Under the pieces are notes generated by a model that worked only from the letters and a program-made list of their open reading frames with translations, was not told the DNA's origin and did no database searches. A stretch of DNA of 21,324 bases from Candidatus Hydrogenedentes bacterium CG07_land_8_20_14_0_80_42_17 (lineage in GTDB: Bacteria; UBA8481): NCBI GenBank assembly GCA_002780065.1, contig PEWQ01000125.1, positions 1-21,324 of the forward strand, in the 5' to 3' direction. The position numbers were made by a program, and so were the translations under genes. Positions 1-8,154 of this stretch are shown piece after piece. The number at the start of each line of letters is the position of its first letter. Positions within the stretch are counted from its first letter, which is position 1.

Positions 1-169
1 GATTCTTTTTTCGATTTGAGTAGTATGAAGAAAAATTCTGGCTAGTTAAGCGCGCGGGTATCGTGTCGGTTTGGCGGGGCTCGTTCGGGTGCAAAATACT
101 CTCCGATGTGCTACAGAATCCTTCGAAAGCTCTTCTGCGTGAATTCATCGGCGGTTCTGAATACAAGTA
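1..169. other. Non-coding end segment with a GC-rich patch
   Basis: No convincing gene is seen here. Roughly positions 48-110 are clearly richer in G and C than the AT-rich surroundings. A plus-strand reading frame runs through the patch and stops near 143 but matches nothing I recognise. The base composition differs from the neighbouring genes, so this could be part of a repeat or a foreign remnant that continues outside the window. Confidence 0.3.
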
Positions 170-760
170 TTAACGTCTGTAAGTTCTTCCTGCTCGAGGT
201 ATACCTAATTCATCTGAAACATCCATAAATGCTATCGGAATGGAACGGCCATCTCTCTCAACATGAAAATGGAGATGAGGTCGAGTTGAAAATCCTGTGT
301 TGCCGCTAAGAGCAATAACCTCTCCGCTTTCTACACGTCTGCCTGGCGTCATCCACGTCGTATCGATATGAGCGTAAACTCCTATTGAACCATCATCATG
401 CATGATTCGAACATAATTTGCTTTTCTCGATTCTAAAGGAATTTTATCATCCTCAGGTTCATTTCGTATTCCAACTACAATTCCTTTTCGAGCAGCATAA
501 ACCGAAGTCCCTTTAGGCATTGCCCAATCGAATGCCCATGTTTCGTTCCCGCTATGGCTGAATTTCCCTCCGATTCCCTGCATCAAGATAAAGCTGTTTT
601 TTCCTTGAGGAAGCGGAAGAATGTATAACGGCTCGGTTTTAATAAAGAGATTCGGATCATCCATTCCGAAGACTCCGGAAAAGATCGGAGTAAAAGCAAT
701 ACATCCCGACATAAAAAAGATGCATAAAATTATGACAGGTAGTTTTACCTTACATTTCAT
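170..760 (-). CDS. M23-family (LytM) metallopeptidase lipoprotein
   Basis: Predicted 196-residue zinc peptidase acting on peptidoglycan. The N-terminus is a basic start, a hydrophobic stretch (about 8-18) and a lipobox-like MSGC with Cys20 as the probable lipidation site, so it is probably an envelope lipoprotein. The LytM domain spans about 65-175. His69 and Asp78 (HSGNETWAFD, a variant of the usual HxxxD), His131 (YAHI) and the PHLHFHV segment (His162, His164) supply the expected zinc and catalytic residues. There is no LysM or coiled-coil module, so this is a minimal M23 protein. It starts 9 bases after the malic-enzyme gene ends, so co-transcription is likely. No strong Shine-Dalgarno sequence is visible. 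With all key residues present it is probably active, but whether it cleaves cell wall or another substrate cannot be told. Confidence 0.88.
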   Translation of the reverse strand: MKCKVKLPVIILCIFFMSGCIAFTPIFSGVFGMDDPNLFIKTEPLYILPLPQGKNSFILMQGIGGKFSHSGNETWAFDWAMPKGTSVYAARKGIVVGIRNEPEDDKIPLESRKANYVRIMHDDGSIGVYAHIDTTWMTPGRRVESGEVIALSGNTGFSTRPHLHFHVERDGRSIPIAFMDVSDELGIPRAGRTYRR

Positions 761-769
761 TGAACAATA

Positions 770-2206
770 TTAAACGATCTTTTCATCTTGCGTGATTGTT
801 TTCTTTCTAGCAACACCTGTCTTTATAGCCGCAGTCATCACAGCTTTCGAAACAACTCGAGCTACATTCGGATTGAAAACGCTTGGAATAATATACTCCC
901 TTGATAACTCATCAGATTTCACTATATTTGAAATTGCTTTCGCCGCCGCAATCTTCATTGTATCATTTATTTCTTGAGCTCTAACTTGCAGTGCGCCGTG
1001 AAAAAGTCCAGGGAAACAAAGAACATTGTTTATCTGATTTGGATAATCGCTTCTGCCTGTTGCAACGATCTCAGCAACTTTCCACGCATCTTCAGGCATT
1101 ATTTCAGGGGTGGGATTTGCGAGTGCAAATACAATCGCGTGTTTATTCATTCTGCTTAAGTCTTTTGAAGTGACTAGTCCTGGACCGGAAACGCCTAAAA
1201 ATACATCTGCTTCTTTGAGAGCTTCCTTTATTCCGCCTGAAATATTGTTTGGGTTAGTCACGTTCGCATACCATTCTTTAATTGGATTCATATTCTCGGT
1301 TCTGCCTCGATAGATTATTCCCGATCTGTCACAGCCAATAATATTTTTTATGCCGGCACGCTTAAAAATCTTCGTGCATGCAACTCCTGCCGCTCCTACT
1401 CCCATAACTACAACTTTAATTTTCTTCATCTCTTTCTTCACAATCTTCAAAGCGTTCATAAGCGCGGCAAGAACAACAACTGCTGTTCCGTGCTGATCAT
1501 CATGAAATACAGGAATGTCTAACTCTTGCTTTAGCTTCTCTTCAATTTCAAAACATCGCGGCGACGATATATCCTCGAGATTAATTCCTCCGAAAACCGG
1601 AGCTATCATTTTAACTGCTTGAATAATCTCATCGACTTTCTTTGTATCTAAACATATCGGGAAAGCATCTACTCCTCCGAATTCCTTGAAGAGCTGTGCC
1701 TTGCCTTCCATTACAGGTATTGCGGCTTCCGGGCCTATGTCTCCTAAACCTAATACCGCTGTTCCGTCGCTGACGATCGCGACCATATTCTTTTTTATTG
1801 TCAGAGTGAAAACTTTTCGCTTGTTCTCATGAATCGCTTCGCATATCCGCGCAACACCAGGCGTATATGCCATAGATAGCATCGCACGGTTCTTAATCGG
1901 CAGTTTCGATTTCACCTCGATCTTTCCGCCGAGATGCATCAGAAAAGTTCTGTCGGAAACATTCATTATCTTGTAACTCTTATTTCTCTGAAGCTTCTTT
2001 ACAATCTCAGTTTCGTGTTGATTTGATGACGCCTCAATCGTGATATCTCGAGTAATGAAATTTCTGTCCGCGGTAATAAGATCTACCACTCCAAGACTTC
2101 CTCCGGCTTTTCCAATGATTGTTGCAAGCCGCGCAAACTGGCCCGGCTTATTTGGTATGAGAACTCTGATAGTAAAACTATAACTCGAGCTTGGATTATT
2201 CTTCAT
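770..2206 (-). CDS. NAD(P)-dependent malic enzyme with N-terminal ACT domain
   Basis: Oxidative decarboxylation of malate to pyruvate in the cytoplasm. Residues about 8-82 form an ACT-type ligand-binding domain ([20 protein letters not shown]), as found on a bacterial subset of malic enzymes and probably allosteric. The malic N-terminal domain follows with [31 protein letters not shown] and [37 protein letters not shown] leads into a Rossmann fold with the nucleotide loop [19 protein letters not shown] near the C-terminus is also typical. At 478 residues it fits the short bacterial class plus ACT. A GGAGG sequence 5-6 bases before the ATG supports the start. The choice of NAD over NADP is not clear from the loop. 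It lies between a CsgG-like gene (26 bases upstream) and the M23 lipoprotein, all on the same strand. Confidence 0.95.
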   Translation of the reverse strand: MKNNPSSSYSFTIRVLIPNKPGQFARLATIIGKAGGSLGVVDLITADRNFITRDITIEASSNQHETEIVKKLQRNKSYKIMNVSDRTFLMHLGGKIEVKSKLPIKNRAMLSMAYTPGVARICEAIHENKRKVFTLTIKKNMVAIVSDGTAVLGLGDIGPEAAIPVMEGKAQLFKEFGGVDAFPICLDTKKVDEIIQAVKMIAPVFGGINLEDISSPRCFEIEEKLKQELDIPVFHDDQHGTAVVVLAALMNALKIVKKEMKKIKVVVMGVGAAGVACTKIFKRAGIKNIIGCDRSGIIYRGRTENMNPIKEWYANVTNPNNISGGIKEALKEADVFLGVSGPGLVTSKDLSRMNKHAIVFALANPTPEIMPEDAWKVAEIVATGRSDYPNQINNVLCFPGLFHGALQVRAQEINDTMKIAAAKAISNIVKSDELSREYIIPSVFNPNVARVVSKAVMTAAIKTGVARKKTITQDEKIV

Positions 2207-2232
2207 TTTGCCTCCGTAATTTCAATTAACTA

Positions 2233-3189
2233 TTATCTTGTCACATTATCGCCGCGCTGAAATCCTGAGCCTGACACGATTATCGCTTTTGACCACTTCT
2301 CTTCAACATTTGTGATCTCGATGATTCCTATCGCAGTTTTCTCTGTTCCCAAAACTTCGTTTGTCTCGGGATCGATCAGAGTTTCTATGATCCTATTCAC
2401 ATTTAGCCGCTCTCCGGTTTTTACTCCGTCTGAAAATCCTCGATTGATAACAATCGTTTTGTCTTCGTTAACTTTTACAACTGACCCTTCGAAGTTCTGA
2501 GTCATCATTACCTCGATCGTCTTCGTATCAAGCCTGTTGCTTATCCTATTAACCATGCGATCAATCAACTGCCTTACAGCTTGACCCAAAGGATGATTGT
2601 TGTTCCCGCCGGCGCTGAAAGAAAAGTCGTTGACCGTTCCCGCAAGTTGAGCTCCGGTCGCCTTCACGTCAGCGGCTTCGTCCATAGTCTCGATGATCTC
2701 TCCTGTCATCGCATCAATCAAGCGAATGTCCGCGGCAACTCTAGCCTTCGCCTCTGTAAAACCAATTCCTATTCCGCGATATCCAAGTCCAAAATTTCTG
2801 TCCTGAACATCGTAAGAAAATTCCGTTATTGCGCCTTTGATAAGAACCTGAGCGCCTTTGACTTTACCGATCGCCAATTGCTGACCGCGCTGAACTCTTC
2901 CGCTCTGAGTAAAATCCTGCTCTCCTAAAATCTCCGCAAGCGCTGCGCGCTCTAAAACTTGATACCGTCCTGTCTTCTTTAGCTCTCTAATTAGCATCTC
3001 CGCCATTCCCCAGCCGATATCGTTCTGGCCGGCAGGAACCTTGTTCTCAAAATCCAACACTGCAACACGCAGTAATCCTGCTGTAGGTGATCCTGAAGAG
3101 ACTCCGTTCGATTCCGCTGAAATATTTGCCGGTGCGAAAATTAATAAAATCGCAATAATCGCTAAACTAATACCTAATCTCTGAACCAT
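2233..3189 (-). CDS. CsgG-family outer-membrane assembly/secretion protein
   Basis: A 318-residue exported protein. I start it at the ATG at 3189 because GGAGGAAAAAAT precedes it directly; a longer frame opens upstream but lacks a signal peptide. The N-terminus is a classical signal peptide (hydrophobic 5-22, cleavage near ANISA). Residues about 38-215 match the CsgG fold: LLRVAVLDFENK, IGWGMAEMLIRELKKTGRYQVLER, GAQVLIKGAITEF and a VAADIRLIDAMTGEII strand pair. CsgG proteins form oligomeric outer-membrane pores or periplasmic partners. Unlike E. coli CsgG there is no lipobox cysteine. A C-terminal extension (about 230-318) with GSVVKVNEDKTIVINRGFSDGVKTGE resembles FlgT-like beta domains. The short coiled-coil protein 11 bases upstream is a possible partner. 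The family is clear; the exported substrate is unknown. Confidence 0.85.
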   Translation of the reverse strand: MVQRLGISLAIIAILLIFAPANISAESNGVSSGSPTAGLLRVAVLDFENKVPAGQNDIGWGMAEMLIRELKKTGRYQVLERAALAEILGEQDFTQSGRVQRGQQLAIGKVKGAQVLIKGAITEFSYDVQDRNFGLGYRGIGIGFTEAKARVAADIRLIDAMTGEIIETMDEAADVKATGAQLAGTVNDFSFSAGGNNNHPLGQAVRQLIDRMVNRISNRLDTKTIEVMMTQNFEGSVVKVNEDKTIVINRGFSDGVKTGERLNVNRIIETLIDPETNEVLGTEKTAIGIIEITNVEEKWSKAIIVSGSGFQRGDNVTR

Positions 3190-3200
3190 ATTTTTTCCTC

Positions 3201-3617
3201 CTACCGACTTGATCCTGACTGAGCTTCGAGTTCCTTGAGCCTTGACTCCAGCTTTGAAATTTGTTCCGTGATGCTCTGCAGTTTCTCTTTCAAAGCCGTG
3301 TTCTTCGCAATGAGCATCTGTTTCTCTTTCTGCCATGCAGCCCACCCCGAGCTTGTGAGGTATTCGTTCGCACGTTGGATTCCAGACTGAGCAGTTGGCT
3401 GAATATATGTCACCGAAGAATATTCATGAGGATATCCTCTGACAAAATATGCATTTCCCAGGAGTGCATTGTTTAATGGCCTGAGATAAAGAGTAGATGC
3501 AGTGTCATTTCCATAAGTTCCGGAGGTTGGTCCGTATATTACAACTTGAGCCTTTGCATTTACCGGAAGATTAAAAATTCCCGTTATTACAAAAATTGTT
3601 AATAAAAAGTTTTTCAT
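3201..3617 (-). CDS. Exported hypothetical protein with C-terminal coiled coil
   Basis: A 138-residue protein I do not recognise. Residues 1-23 are a signal peptide (MKNFLLTIFVITGIF, likely cleavage after NAKA). The middle is rich in Gly, Tyr and Thr and should be beta or disordered. Residues about 95-133 form a heptad-rich helix (KNTALKEKLQSITEQISKLE) followed by a short Ser/Gly tail. A strong GGAGGGAG sits just before the ATG. It is the first gene of the leftward operon, followed after 11 bases by the CsgG-like gene. The arrangement suggests a periplasmic or cell-surface partner of that protein, for example an adaptor or secreted subunit, but this is inference from position only. Confidence 0.75.
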   Translation of the reverse strand: MKNFLLTIFVITGIFNLPVNAKAQVVIYGPTSGTYGNDTASTLYLRPLNNALLGNAYFVRGYPHEYSSVTYIQPTAQSGIQRANEYLTSSGWAAWQKEKQMLIAKNTALKEKLQSITEQISKLESRLKELEAQSGSSR

Positions 3618-3912
3618 ACTCCCTCCTTCTTATTTTATTATATTAGATATTTCTGCATAAAATAAGCCATTTTTATTCAAAACTGAATATTTCTGTGTAT
3701 TTTTTTTTACTTTTCTAACTCTAAAATTTTTTGATAAGTTTCTTGACTTATTAATAATTAGAGAAGAAAATCCAATACTATAATAGTTATAGTTATAGTA
3801 TTGTCGGAAAGAGGGCTGGCAAAAAAGATTTAGGTAGTGAAAATTTATAGAGACAATGATAATGATACAAAGTCTTTTTTGCGTTTTATAACTGAGGGAG
3901 TTCTAATTATTT
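3618..3912. promoter_or_regulatory. Divergent intergenic control region
   Basis: This AT-rich spacer separates the leftward envelope operon from the rightward carD cluster, so it must hold promoters for both. On the minus strand a TATAAT hexamer lies about 20 bases before the ribosome-binding site of the coiled-coil gene. On the plus strand there is a TTGACT at 3743-3748 and a TATAAT at 3779-3784, but they are 30 bases apart, so they cannot be paired as one sigma-70 promoter. The 9-mer atatttctg occurs at 3647-3655 and again at 3687-3695, exactly 40 bases apart. No small gene is seen. Confidence 0.5.
3773..3803. repeat. 11-bp inverted repeat overlapping a TATAAT box
   Basis: The arms caatactataa (3773-3783) and ttatagtattg (3793-3803) are exact reverse complements around a 9-base spacer that contains further tagttatag repeats. 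The left arm overlaps a TATAAT (3779-3784). The site lies 110 bases before carD. It could be an operator or a hairpin in the 5' leader. There is no T-run, so it is not an intrinsic terminator. Confidence 0.55.
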
Positions 3913-4659
3913 ATGAATAAAAAAAAGCATTTGAAAGTTGTACCAAAGAAGAAAGAAAAGGCTTTATCACCAAAGAAGAAAGAAAAGGCTTTATCACCAA
4001 AGAAGAAAGAAAAGGCTTTATCACCAAAAAAGAAAGAAAAGACATTGAAAGTTAAGAAACCGTTAAAATTGAAATCTCCACAAAAAAATACCAAAGTTGC
4101 AAAAAAAACTCAGAAACAGGAAACTGAAATTGCACAAGTCGAGGTTAAGCGCCGCACGACGAAAAAAGATGCGAAATTTAAAATTGGAGAAATGATTGTC
4201 TATCCTTTCCACGGAGTCGGAATCATAAGGTCAATAGAGAAAATTAACGTCATAGGTGAAGACAAATGGTATTACACAATTGATTTTAGAAATGGCGAGC
4301 TGACGGTAAGAACTCCAATTGAAAACCAAAACGAAAAAGGAATGAGAAAAGTCATAAGCAAGTCCGAAGTAGATAATATTCTTGGGATATTGAAAAAGCG
4401 CCATCAAAGTGAAGAATCGGATTGGAAAGTGCGTTACAATGTTTATCTGGAAAAGCTCAAATCAGGCGATATTTACGAAGCGGCAAAGGTTGCGAGAAAT
4501 CTCTCGAAACGCGGTCCTGAAGGCGAACTATCTATGAGCGAAAAACGTCTGCTTGAGTCTGCAGTTCAACTCCTTATTCATGAAATTGCTTACGCTTCGA
4601 AGAAATCGCTCGAAGATGTTGAGCAGGAAATCAGTAAATATCTGAGGGCTGGCCGATGA
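3913..4659 (+). CDS. CarD/CdnL-family RNA polymerase-binding regulator with lysine-rich repeat tail
   Basis: A 248-residue protein. Residues about 88-150 are the CarD/TRCF-type RNA-polymerase interaction domain (KFKIGEMIVYPFHGVGIIRS) and about 155-245 the helical DNA-binding part (WKVRYNVYLEKLKSGDIYEAAKVARNLSKR). Such proteins bind RNAP beta and stabilise open complexes, mostly at rRNA and housekeeping promoters. The unusual part is residues 1-72: 30 of the first 70 residues are lysine, and the 9-mer PKKKEKALS occurs three times (11-19, 20-28, 29-37) followed by PKKKEKTLK. The repeated SPKK is a known minor-groove-binding motif in histones. Myxococcus CarD also carries a basic HMGA-like tail, but at its C-terminus. 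A GAGGGAG lies 12 bases before the ATG. The stop overlaps the next gene by 4 bases (ATGA), so the two are translationally coupled. Confidence 0.92.
   Translation: MNKKKHLKVVPKKKEKALSPKKKEKALSPKKKEKALSPKKKEKTLKVKKPLKLKSPQKNTKVAKKTQKQETEIAQVEVKRRTTKKDAKFKIGEMIVYPFHGVGIIRSIEKINVIGEDKWYYTIDFRNGELTVRTPIENQNEKGMRKVISKSEVDNILGILKKRHQSEESDWKVRYNVYLEKLKSGDIYEAAKVARNLSKRGPEGELSMSEKRLLESAVQLLIHEIAYASKKSLEDVEQEISKYLRAGR
3943..4040 (+). repeat. 27-bp tandem repeat inside carD (three exact copies plus a partial fourth)
   Basis: Identical 27-base units occupy 3943-3969, 3970-3996 and 3997-4023; a fourth, degenerate unit starts at 4024. The unit length is a multiple of three, so copy changes keep the frame and would lengthen or shorten the basic tail. 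The near-perfect identity points to recent expansion by slippage or unequal recombination. Confidence 0.95.
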
Positions 4660-5681
4660 AAAAGAATTGGATTGTTACGTTAATCATATTCTTGCCGGTA
4701 ATTTTTGTTCCCGTAATGTTTGCTCCGGAAGATCCTCGCAAATTTTATATTGGAATTTTTTCTTACGTTGCGGTCATTGCCGTCACAATGCTCTTTCAAC
4801 TCATGGGCTCCGTTTTTGACACGGCTAAAATCCGGCAGAGTCTTATAGGAGGCATATTAGGTGTTGCCGGAATATTTCTTCTTACACCTTTATTGCGTTC
4901 GTTCACGCATTCTTCTGTGGGACTGGGTGACTCGCCTATTGGACAAACAATTCTTTTGTCGGTGCTTTACTACTCAGGCTTTATGTTTGGAGCTGTTTTG
5001 AGTTATTTTTCATTTCAGCAAAAAGCAGGAGATAAAAAATCAGAGTCAATTGCATTGATAACAAGTGAAAAGAAGATATGTGATACTTCAGTTCTCATCG
5101 ACGGCAGATTAGCCGACATGGCAGATGCTGGTTTTCTCGACGGAGAAATTATTATTCCTCAATTCATCCTTAGAGAACTACAGAGCATAGCGGATTCTGC
5201 AGACCAGTTGAAAAGGAACAGAGGCAGACGCGGATTGGATATTGTAAAGAGATTACAGGATATTGAAGGACTGAAAGTTTCGATACCTGCAACCGATTTT
5301 CCAAGTGAAAAAGAAGTTGATCATAAACTTCTTTTGTTGGCACTGGACATCAATGCATCATTGATTACGAATGATTTTAATCTGAACAAAGTGGCCAAGG
5401 TTCGCTCGATAAAAGTTTTAAATCTCAATGATTTGGTGAACGCTTTGAAAACTATTTATCTGCCCGGCGAAGAGATAACGGTTCCTGTTACCAGAGCAGG
5501 CAAAGAGCCTGGTCAAGGAATTGCATATCTTGACGACGGTACCATGGTCGTAATGGATGGCGGCGCAAATCATGTCGGCAAGATGGTTAAAGCTACTGTA
5601 ACAAATATTCATCAAACTACTGCAGGAAGAATGATCTTTTCGAGATTCGAAAACATAAGCAAAAGAAACGGCGAAGAGTAA
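4656..5681 (+). CDS. Membrane-anchored PIN/TRAM-domain protein (YacL-like putative RNase)
   Basis: A 341-residue protein with four predicted N-terminal membrane helices (about 5-23, 31-50, 62-82, 97-117), a cytoplasmic PIN nuclease domain (about 140-265) and a C-terminal TRAM RNA-binding domain (about 268-334). The acidic PIN residues are visible: Asp143 in CDTSVLIDGR, Glu174 in FILREL, Asp222 in VDHKLLLLA and Asp240 in ITNDFN. This architecture is that of Bacillus YacL, which sits next to ispD and ispF in Firmicutes, as it does here. The ATG overlaps the carD stop by 4 bases. The order carD-yacL-ispD-ispF-cysS is therefore the familiar conserved one. The acidic residues predict metal-dependent ribonuclease activity, but a physiological target for YacL proteins is not established. 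Confidence 0.93.
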   Translation: MKKNWIVTLIIFLPVIFVPVMFAPEDPRKFYIGIFSYVAVIAVTMLFQLMGSVFDTAKIRQSLIGGILGVAGIFLLTPLLRSFTHSSVGLGDSPIGQTILLSVLYYSGFMFGAVLSYFSFQQKAGDKKSESIALITSEKKICDTSVLIDGRLADMADAGFLDGEIIIPQFILRELQSIADSADQLKRNRGRRGLDIVKRLQDIEGLKVSIPATDFPSEKEVDHKLLLLALDINASLITNDFNLNKVAKVRSIKVLNLNDLVNALKTIYLPGEEITVPVTRAGKEPGQGIAYLDDGTMVVMDGGANHVGKMVKATVTNIHQTTAGRMIFSRFENISKRNGEE

Positions 5682-5703
5682 TTTTTTATTGAAAAATTAG
5701 CGA

Positions 5704-6375
5704 ATGAAAACAGCTATTATTCTTCTCTCGGCAGGATTATCAAAAAGATATGGCGGCTCCAGATCGAAACTGCTTGAGCCTTTAGGAAAAAGACGTGTAA
5801 TCGATATCACTATAAACTCTTTGAAACATGCTTGCCCTTCAGGAGAAATATATCTGGTCTCCACTCCGGAATTTAGAAAAGAATCTGCGCTCGATTTACG
5901 TTGGATTGAAGGAGGAGCTCGCAGGCAGGACTCTGCTCGAAATGGAATTATTTCCGTTGAAGCCGATCGATATTTAATCCATGATGCGGCGCGGCCGTTC
6001 ATATCGAAACAACTTGTCGATAGATTATTGGATGCTTTATCTTCATTTGACGGTGTAGCTCCGGGACTGCCCGTGACGGACACTCTGAAACGAATTTCGA
6101 ATAATTCTATCTTCGAAACACCGGATCGAAATGAATTTGTTTTTGTTCAAACTCCGCAAGCTCTTAAAGCTGAATCTGCAAAAAAAGCGTTTCAGTCAGT
6201 TGATTGGAATGTAGAATATACGGACGATCTTGCAGTAATGGAAAAGGCCGGTTTTAAAACAGGTATTGTTGAAGGCGAACCTGAAAACATCAAAATCACG
6301 AGACCGGAAGATCTTATTCGTGCAAAAGAAATATACAAAAATTTTTCAAAAGGATTTTATGACGCCAATGATTAG
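5704..6375 (+). CDS. ispD: 2-C-methyl-D-erythritol 4-phosphate cytidylyltransferase
   Basis: Third step of the MEP isoprenoid pathway: MEP + CTP gives CDP-ME, in the cytoplasm. The 223-residue length is standard. The CTP-binding signature is present near the N-terminus (LLSAGLSKRYGGSRSKLLEP), followed by IHDAARPF, the substrate loop VTDTLKR, FVQTPQ and TDDLAVMEKAG, and the C-terminal GEPENIKITRPEDL. The first glycine-rich motif reads SAG rather than the common AAG, a mild change. It starts 22 bases after the PIN/TRAM gene and overlaps the start of ispF, so the two successive pathway enzymes are made together. ispE is not in the window. Confidence 0.96.
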   Translation: MKTAIILLSAGLSKRYGGSRSKLLEPLGKRRVIDITINSLKHACPSGEIYLVSTPEFRKESALDLRWIEGGARRQDSARNGIISVEADRYLIHDAARPFISKQLVDRLLDALSSFDGVAPGLPVTDTLKRISNNSIFETPDRNEFVFVQTPQALKAESAKKAFQSVDWNVEYTDDLAVMEKAGFKTGIVEGEPENIKITRPEDLIRAKEIYKNFSKGFYDAND

Positions 6376-6826
6376 AATAGGATTCGGTTACGATTCTCAT
6401 GCAGTAGATCCTGCTAGAACTCTGATACTCGGCGGAATTAAATTTGAAAACATTTCAGGTTTGAAAGGGCACTCGGATGCGGATGTCCTAGTGCATGCGA
6501 TTATCGATGCAATTTTATCTGCTTCAGGTCAAGGCGATATCGGCGAACATTTTCCGGATACCGATCCCGGATATGAAAATATCTCCAGCCTTGAACTTCT
6601 TCGCGAATCAATCCCAAGCGATTGGAATATAGAACAGATTGACGCAACCGTAATTTGTGATCAGCCAAAAATACTTCCTGAACGCAGCCGCATAATAGCA
6701 TCTCTAAAATCTGTTCTCGGACAAAACGTGCAGATAACAGTAAAAGGGAAGAGCACCGAGAAATTGGGATTTCTCGGAAGAGGCGAAGGCATTGTTGCAT
6801 TTGCAGTTGCGCTTCTGTCTAAATAA
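6368..6826 (+). CDS. ispF: 2-C-methyl-D-erythritol 2,4-cyclodiphosphate synthase
   Basis: Converts CDP-ME 2-phosphate to the cyclic diphosphate in the MEP pathway; a trimeric zinc enzyme. It begins with the family hallmark IRIGFGYDSHA (zinc ligands Asp and His) and continues with GHSDADVLVHAIIDAILSA, GDIGEHFPDTD and the C-terminal KGKSTEKLGFLGRGEGI. Length is 152 residues from this ATG, close to the usual 155-160. A second in-frame ATG at 6359 would add three residues (MTP), and an AAGGA just before it is equally compatible; further upstream extension would only run through ispD. It overlaps ispD by 8 bases, and its stop shares one base with the cysS start (TAATG). Confidence 0.95.
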   Translation: MIRIGFGYDSHAVDPARTLILGGIKFENISGLKGHSDADVLVHAIIDAILSASGQGDIGEHFPDTDPGYENISSLELLRESIPSDWNIEQIDATVICDQPKILPERSRIIASLKSVLGQNVQITVKGKSTEKLGFLGRGEGIVAFAVALLSK

Positions 6827-8154
6827 TGATTCTCTACGATTCACTTTCAAAAAGCCGAAAAGAAATTTCGTCTTCTAAAAGCATAGGTATTTATGTTTGC
6901 GGCATCACTCCTTACGATTCTCCTCATCTTGGACATGCGCGCGCCGCTGTGATTTTTGATGCGTTTGTAAGATGGTTGAGACATTTGCATCGCGAGGTGA
7001 ATTACATCCGCAACATAACCGACATCGACGACAAAATCATCGAGCGTTCAAAAGGCGAAGATATCGTCTCGTTTACAGCCAAATATATCGACGAATACCA
7101 TCAAATGGCTTCTCTGTTGAATTGCGTAAATCCGGATTATGAACCCAGAGTTTCTCAACATATCGGAGAAATAATTGCGCTCGTCAAAAAACTGATTGAA
7201 CTAGGACATGCATATTTGGCAAACGGTTCGGTATATTTTTCTGTAAGGTCATTTAAAGATTACGGCAGACTTTCAGGCCGCGACATTGACGAGCTTATAA
7301 CCGGCACGCGAATCGAATCTGAAGAAGAGAAAAAAGACCCGCTGGATTTTGCGCTCTGGAAGTCGGCAAAGGCAGGAGAACCGTCGTGGGATTCGCCTTG
7401 GGGAGAAGGCCGGCCTGGCTGGCATATTGAGTGCTCTGCAATGTCGATGAAATATCTTGGTGAAACATTTGACATTCACGGCGGCGGCAACGATTTGGTT
7501 TTTCCTCACCACGAAAATGAGAGGGCTCAATCCGAAGCGGCGACCTCGAAAGAGTTTGCAAAGATATGGATGCACAACGGATTGATAACGCTCAATAACC
7601 GCAAAATGTCGAAGTCAGAAGGAAATGTTCTTTCACCTTTTACTTTGATTAATAAATTCGGGGCAAGAACTTTGAGATATTATCTTCTTTCTGTTCGCTA
7701 CAGCAGTCCGCTTGATGTCTCAGAGGAACGGCTCTTTGAGGCTAAATCAGCGCTGGAACGCTTTGAAACATTTATTGCAAGTGTGAACAAAAATTCCATA
7801 GCGGAAGCAGACGAAAAAATAATTTCTGAATTTTCTTCTGCATTGAATGATGACTTTAACACTTCCGCCGCTTTTTCAATTCTTTTTGAGGCGATTAAAC
7901 GCGGCAACAAAGGAACAATAACCGAACGCAATGCAATTGCCGGAGCTATACGCTATTGCGGAGAAGCTGTCGGCATTGACTTCTTTCCAAAAGAAGAATA
8001 CAGAGATGAAGAGATAGAGAAACTTATTGGAGAAAGAAATGAGGCTCGACGAGAAAAGAATTTTGCGCGTTCCGATGAAATTAGACAAGAATTGTTGGCA
8101 AAAGGTATAATACTCGAAGATACTAAGGAAGGTACTAGATGGCGAAAATCCTGA
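6826..8154 (+). CDS. cysS: Cysteinyl-tRNA synthetase
   Basis: Charges tRNA-Cys. It is a class I synthetase of 442 residues, slightly shorter than E. coli CysS (461). Zinc-ligand Cys25 sits in VCGITPYD, and the HIGH-like motif is PHLGHAR (33-39). RNITDIDDKIIERS, WHIECSAMS (second zinc cysteine) and DLVFPHHENERAQSE (histidine ligand) follow, with KMSKS at 260-264. The helical anticodon-binding end includes ALNDDFNTSAAFSILFE. It is coupled to ispF by a one-base overlap, and its last 16 bases overlap kdsA. The ispD-ispF-cysS neighbourhood is a widespread conserved arrangement. Nothing suggests an added function. Confidence 0.97.
   Translation: MILYDSLSKSRKEISSSKSIGIYVCGITPYDSPHLGHARAAVIFDAFVRWLRHLHREVNYIRNITDIDDKIIERSKGEDIVSFTAKYIDEYHQMASLLNCVNPDYEPRVSQHIGEIIALVKKLIELGHAYLANGSVYFSVRSFKDYGRLSGRDIDELITGTRIESEEEKKDPLDFALWKSAKAGEPSWDSPWGEGRPGWHIECSAMSMKYLGETFDIHGGGNDLVFPHHENERAQSEAATSKEFAKIWMHNGLITLNNRKMSKSEGNVLSPFTLINKFGARTLRYYLLSVRYSSPLDVSEERLFEAKSALERFETFIASVNKNSIAEADEKIISEFSSALNDDFNTSAAFSILFEAIKRGNKGTITERNAIAGAIRYCGEAVGIDFFPKEEYRDEEIEKLIGERNEARREKNFARSDEIRQELLAKGIILEDTKEGTRWRKS

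Noticed and set aside
2581-2928. 115-codon plus-strand frame
   Set aside because: It lies fully inside the CsgG-like gene on the other strand and has no recognisable domain.
3743-3784. TTGACT and TATAAT as one sigma-70 promoter
   Set aside because: The 30-base separation is far from the 16-18 required.
3943-4040. CRISPR-like regular repeats
   Set aside because: The 27-base units are directly abutting with no spacers and encode protein repeats in frame.
3903-4094. Minus-strand open frame with repeated FFFGDKAFS
   Set aside because: It is the antisense image of the lysine-rich tandem repeat in carD; no ribosome-binding site or family match.
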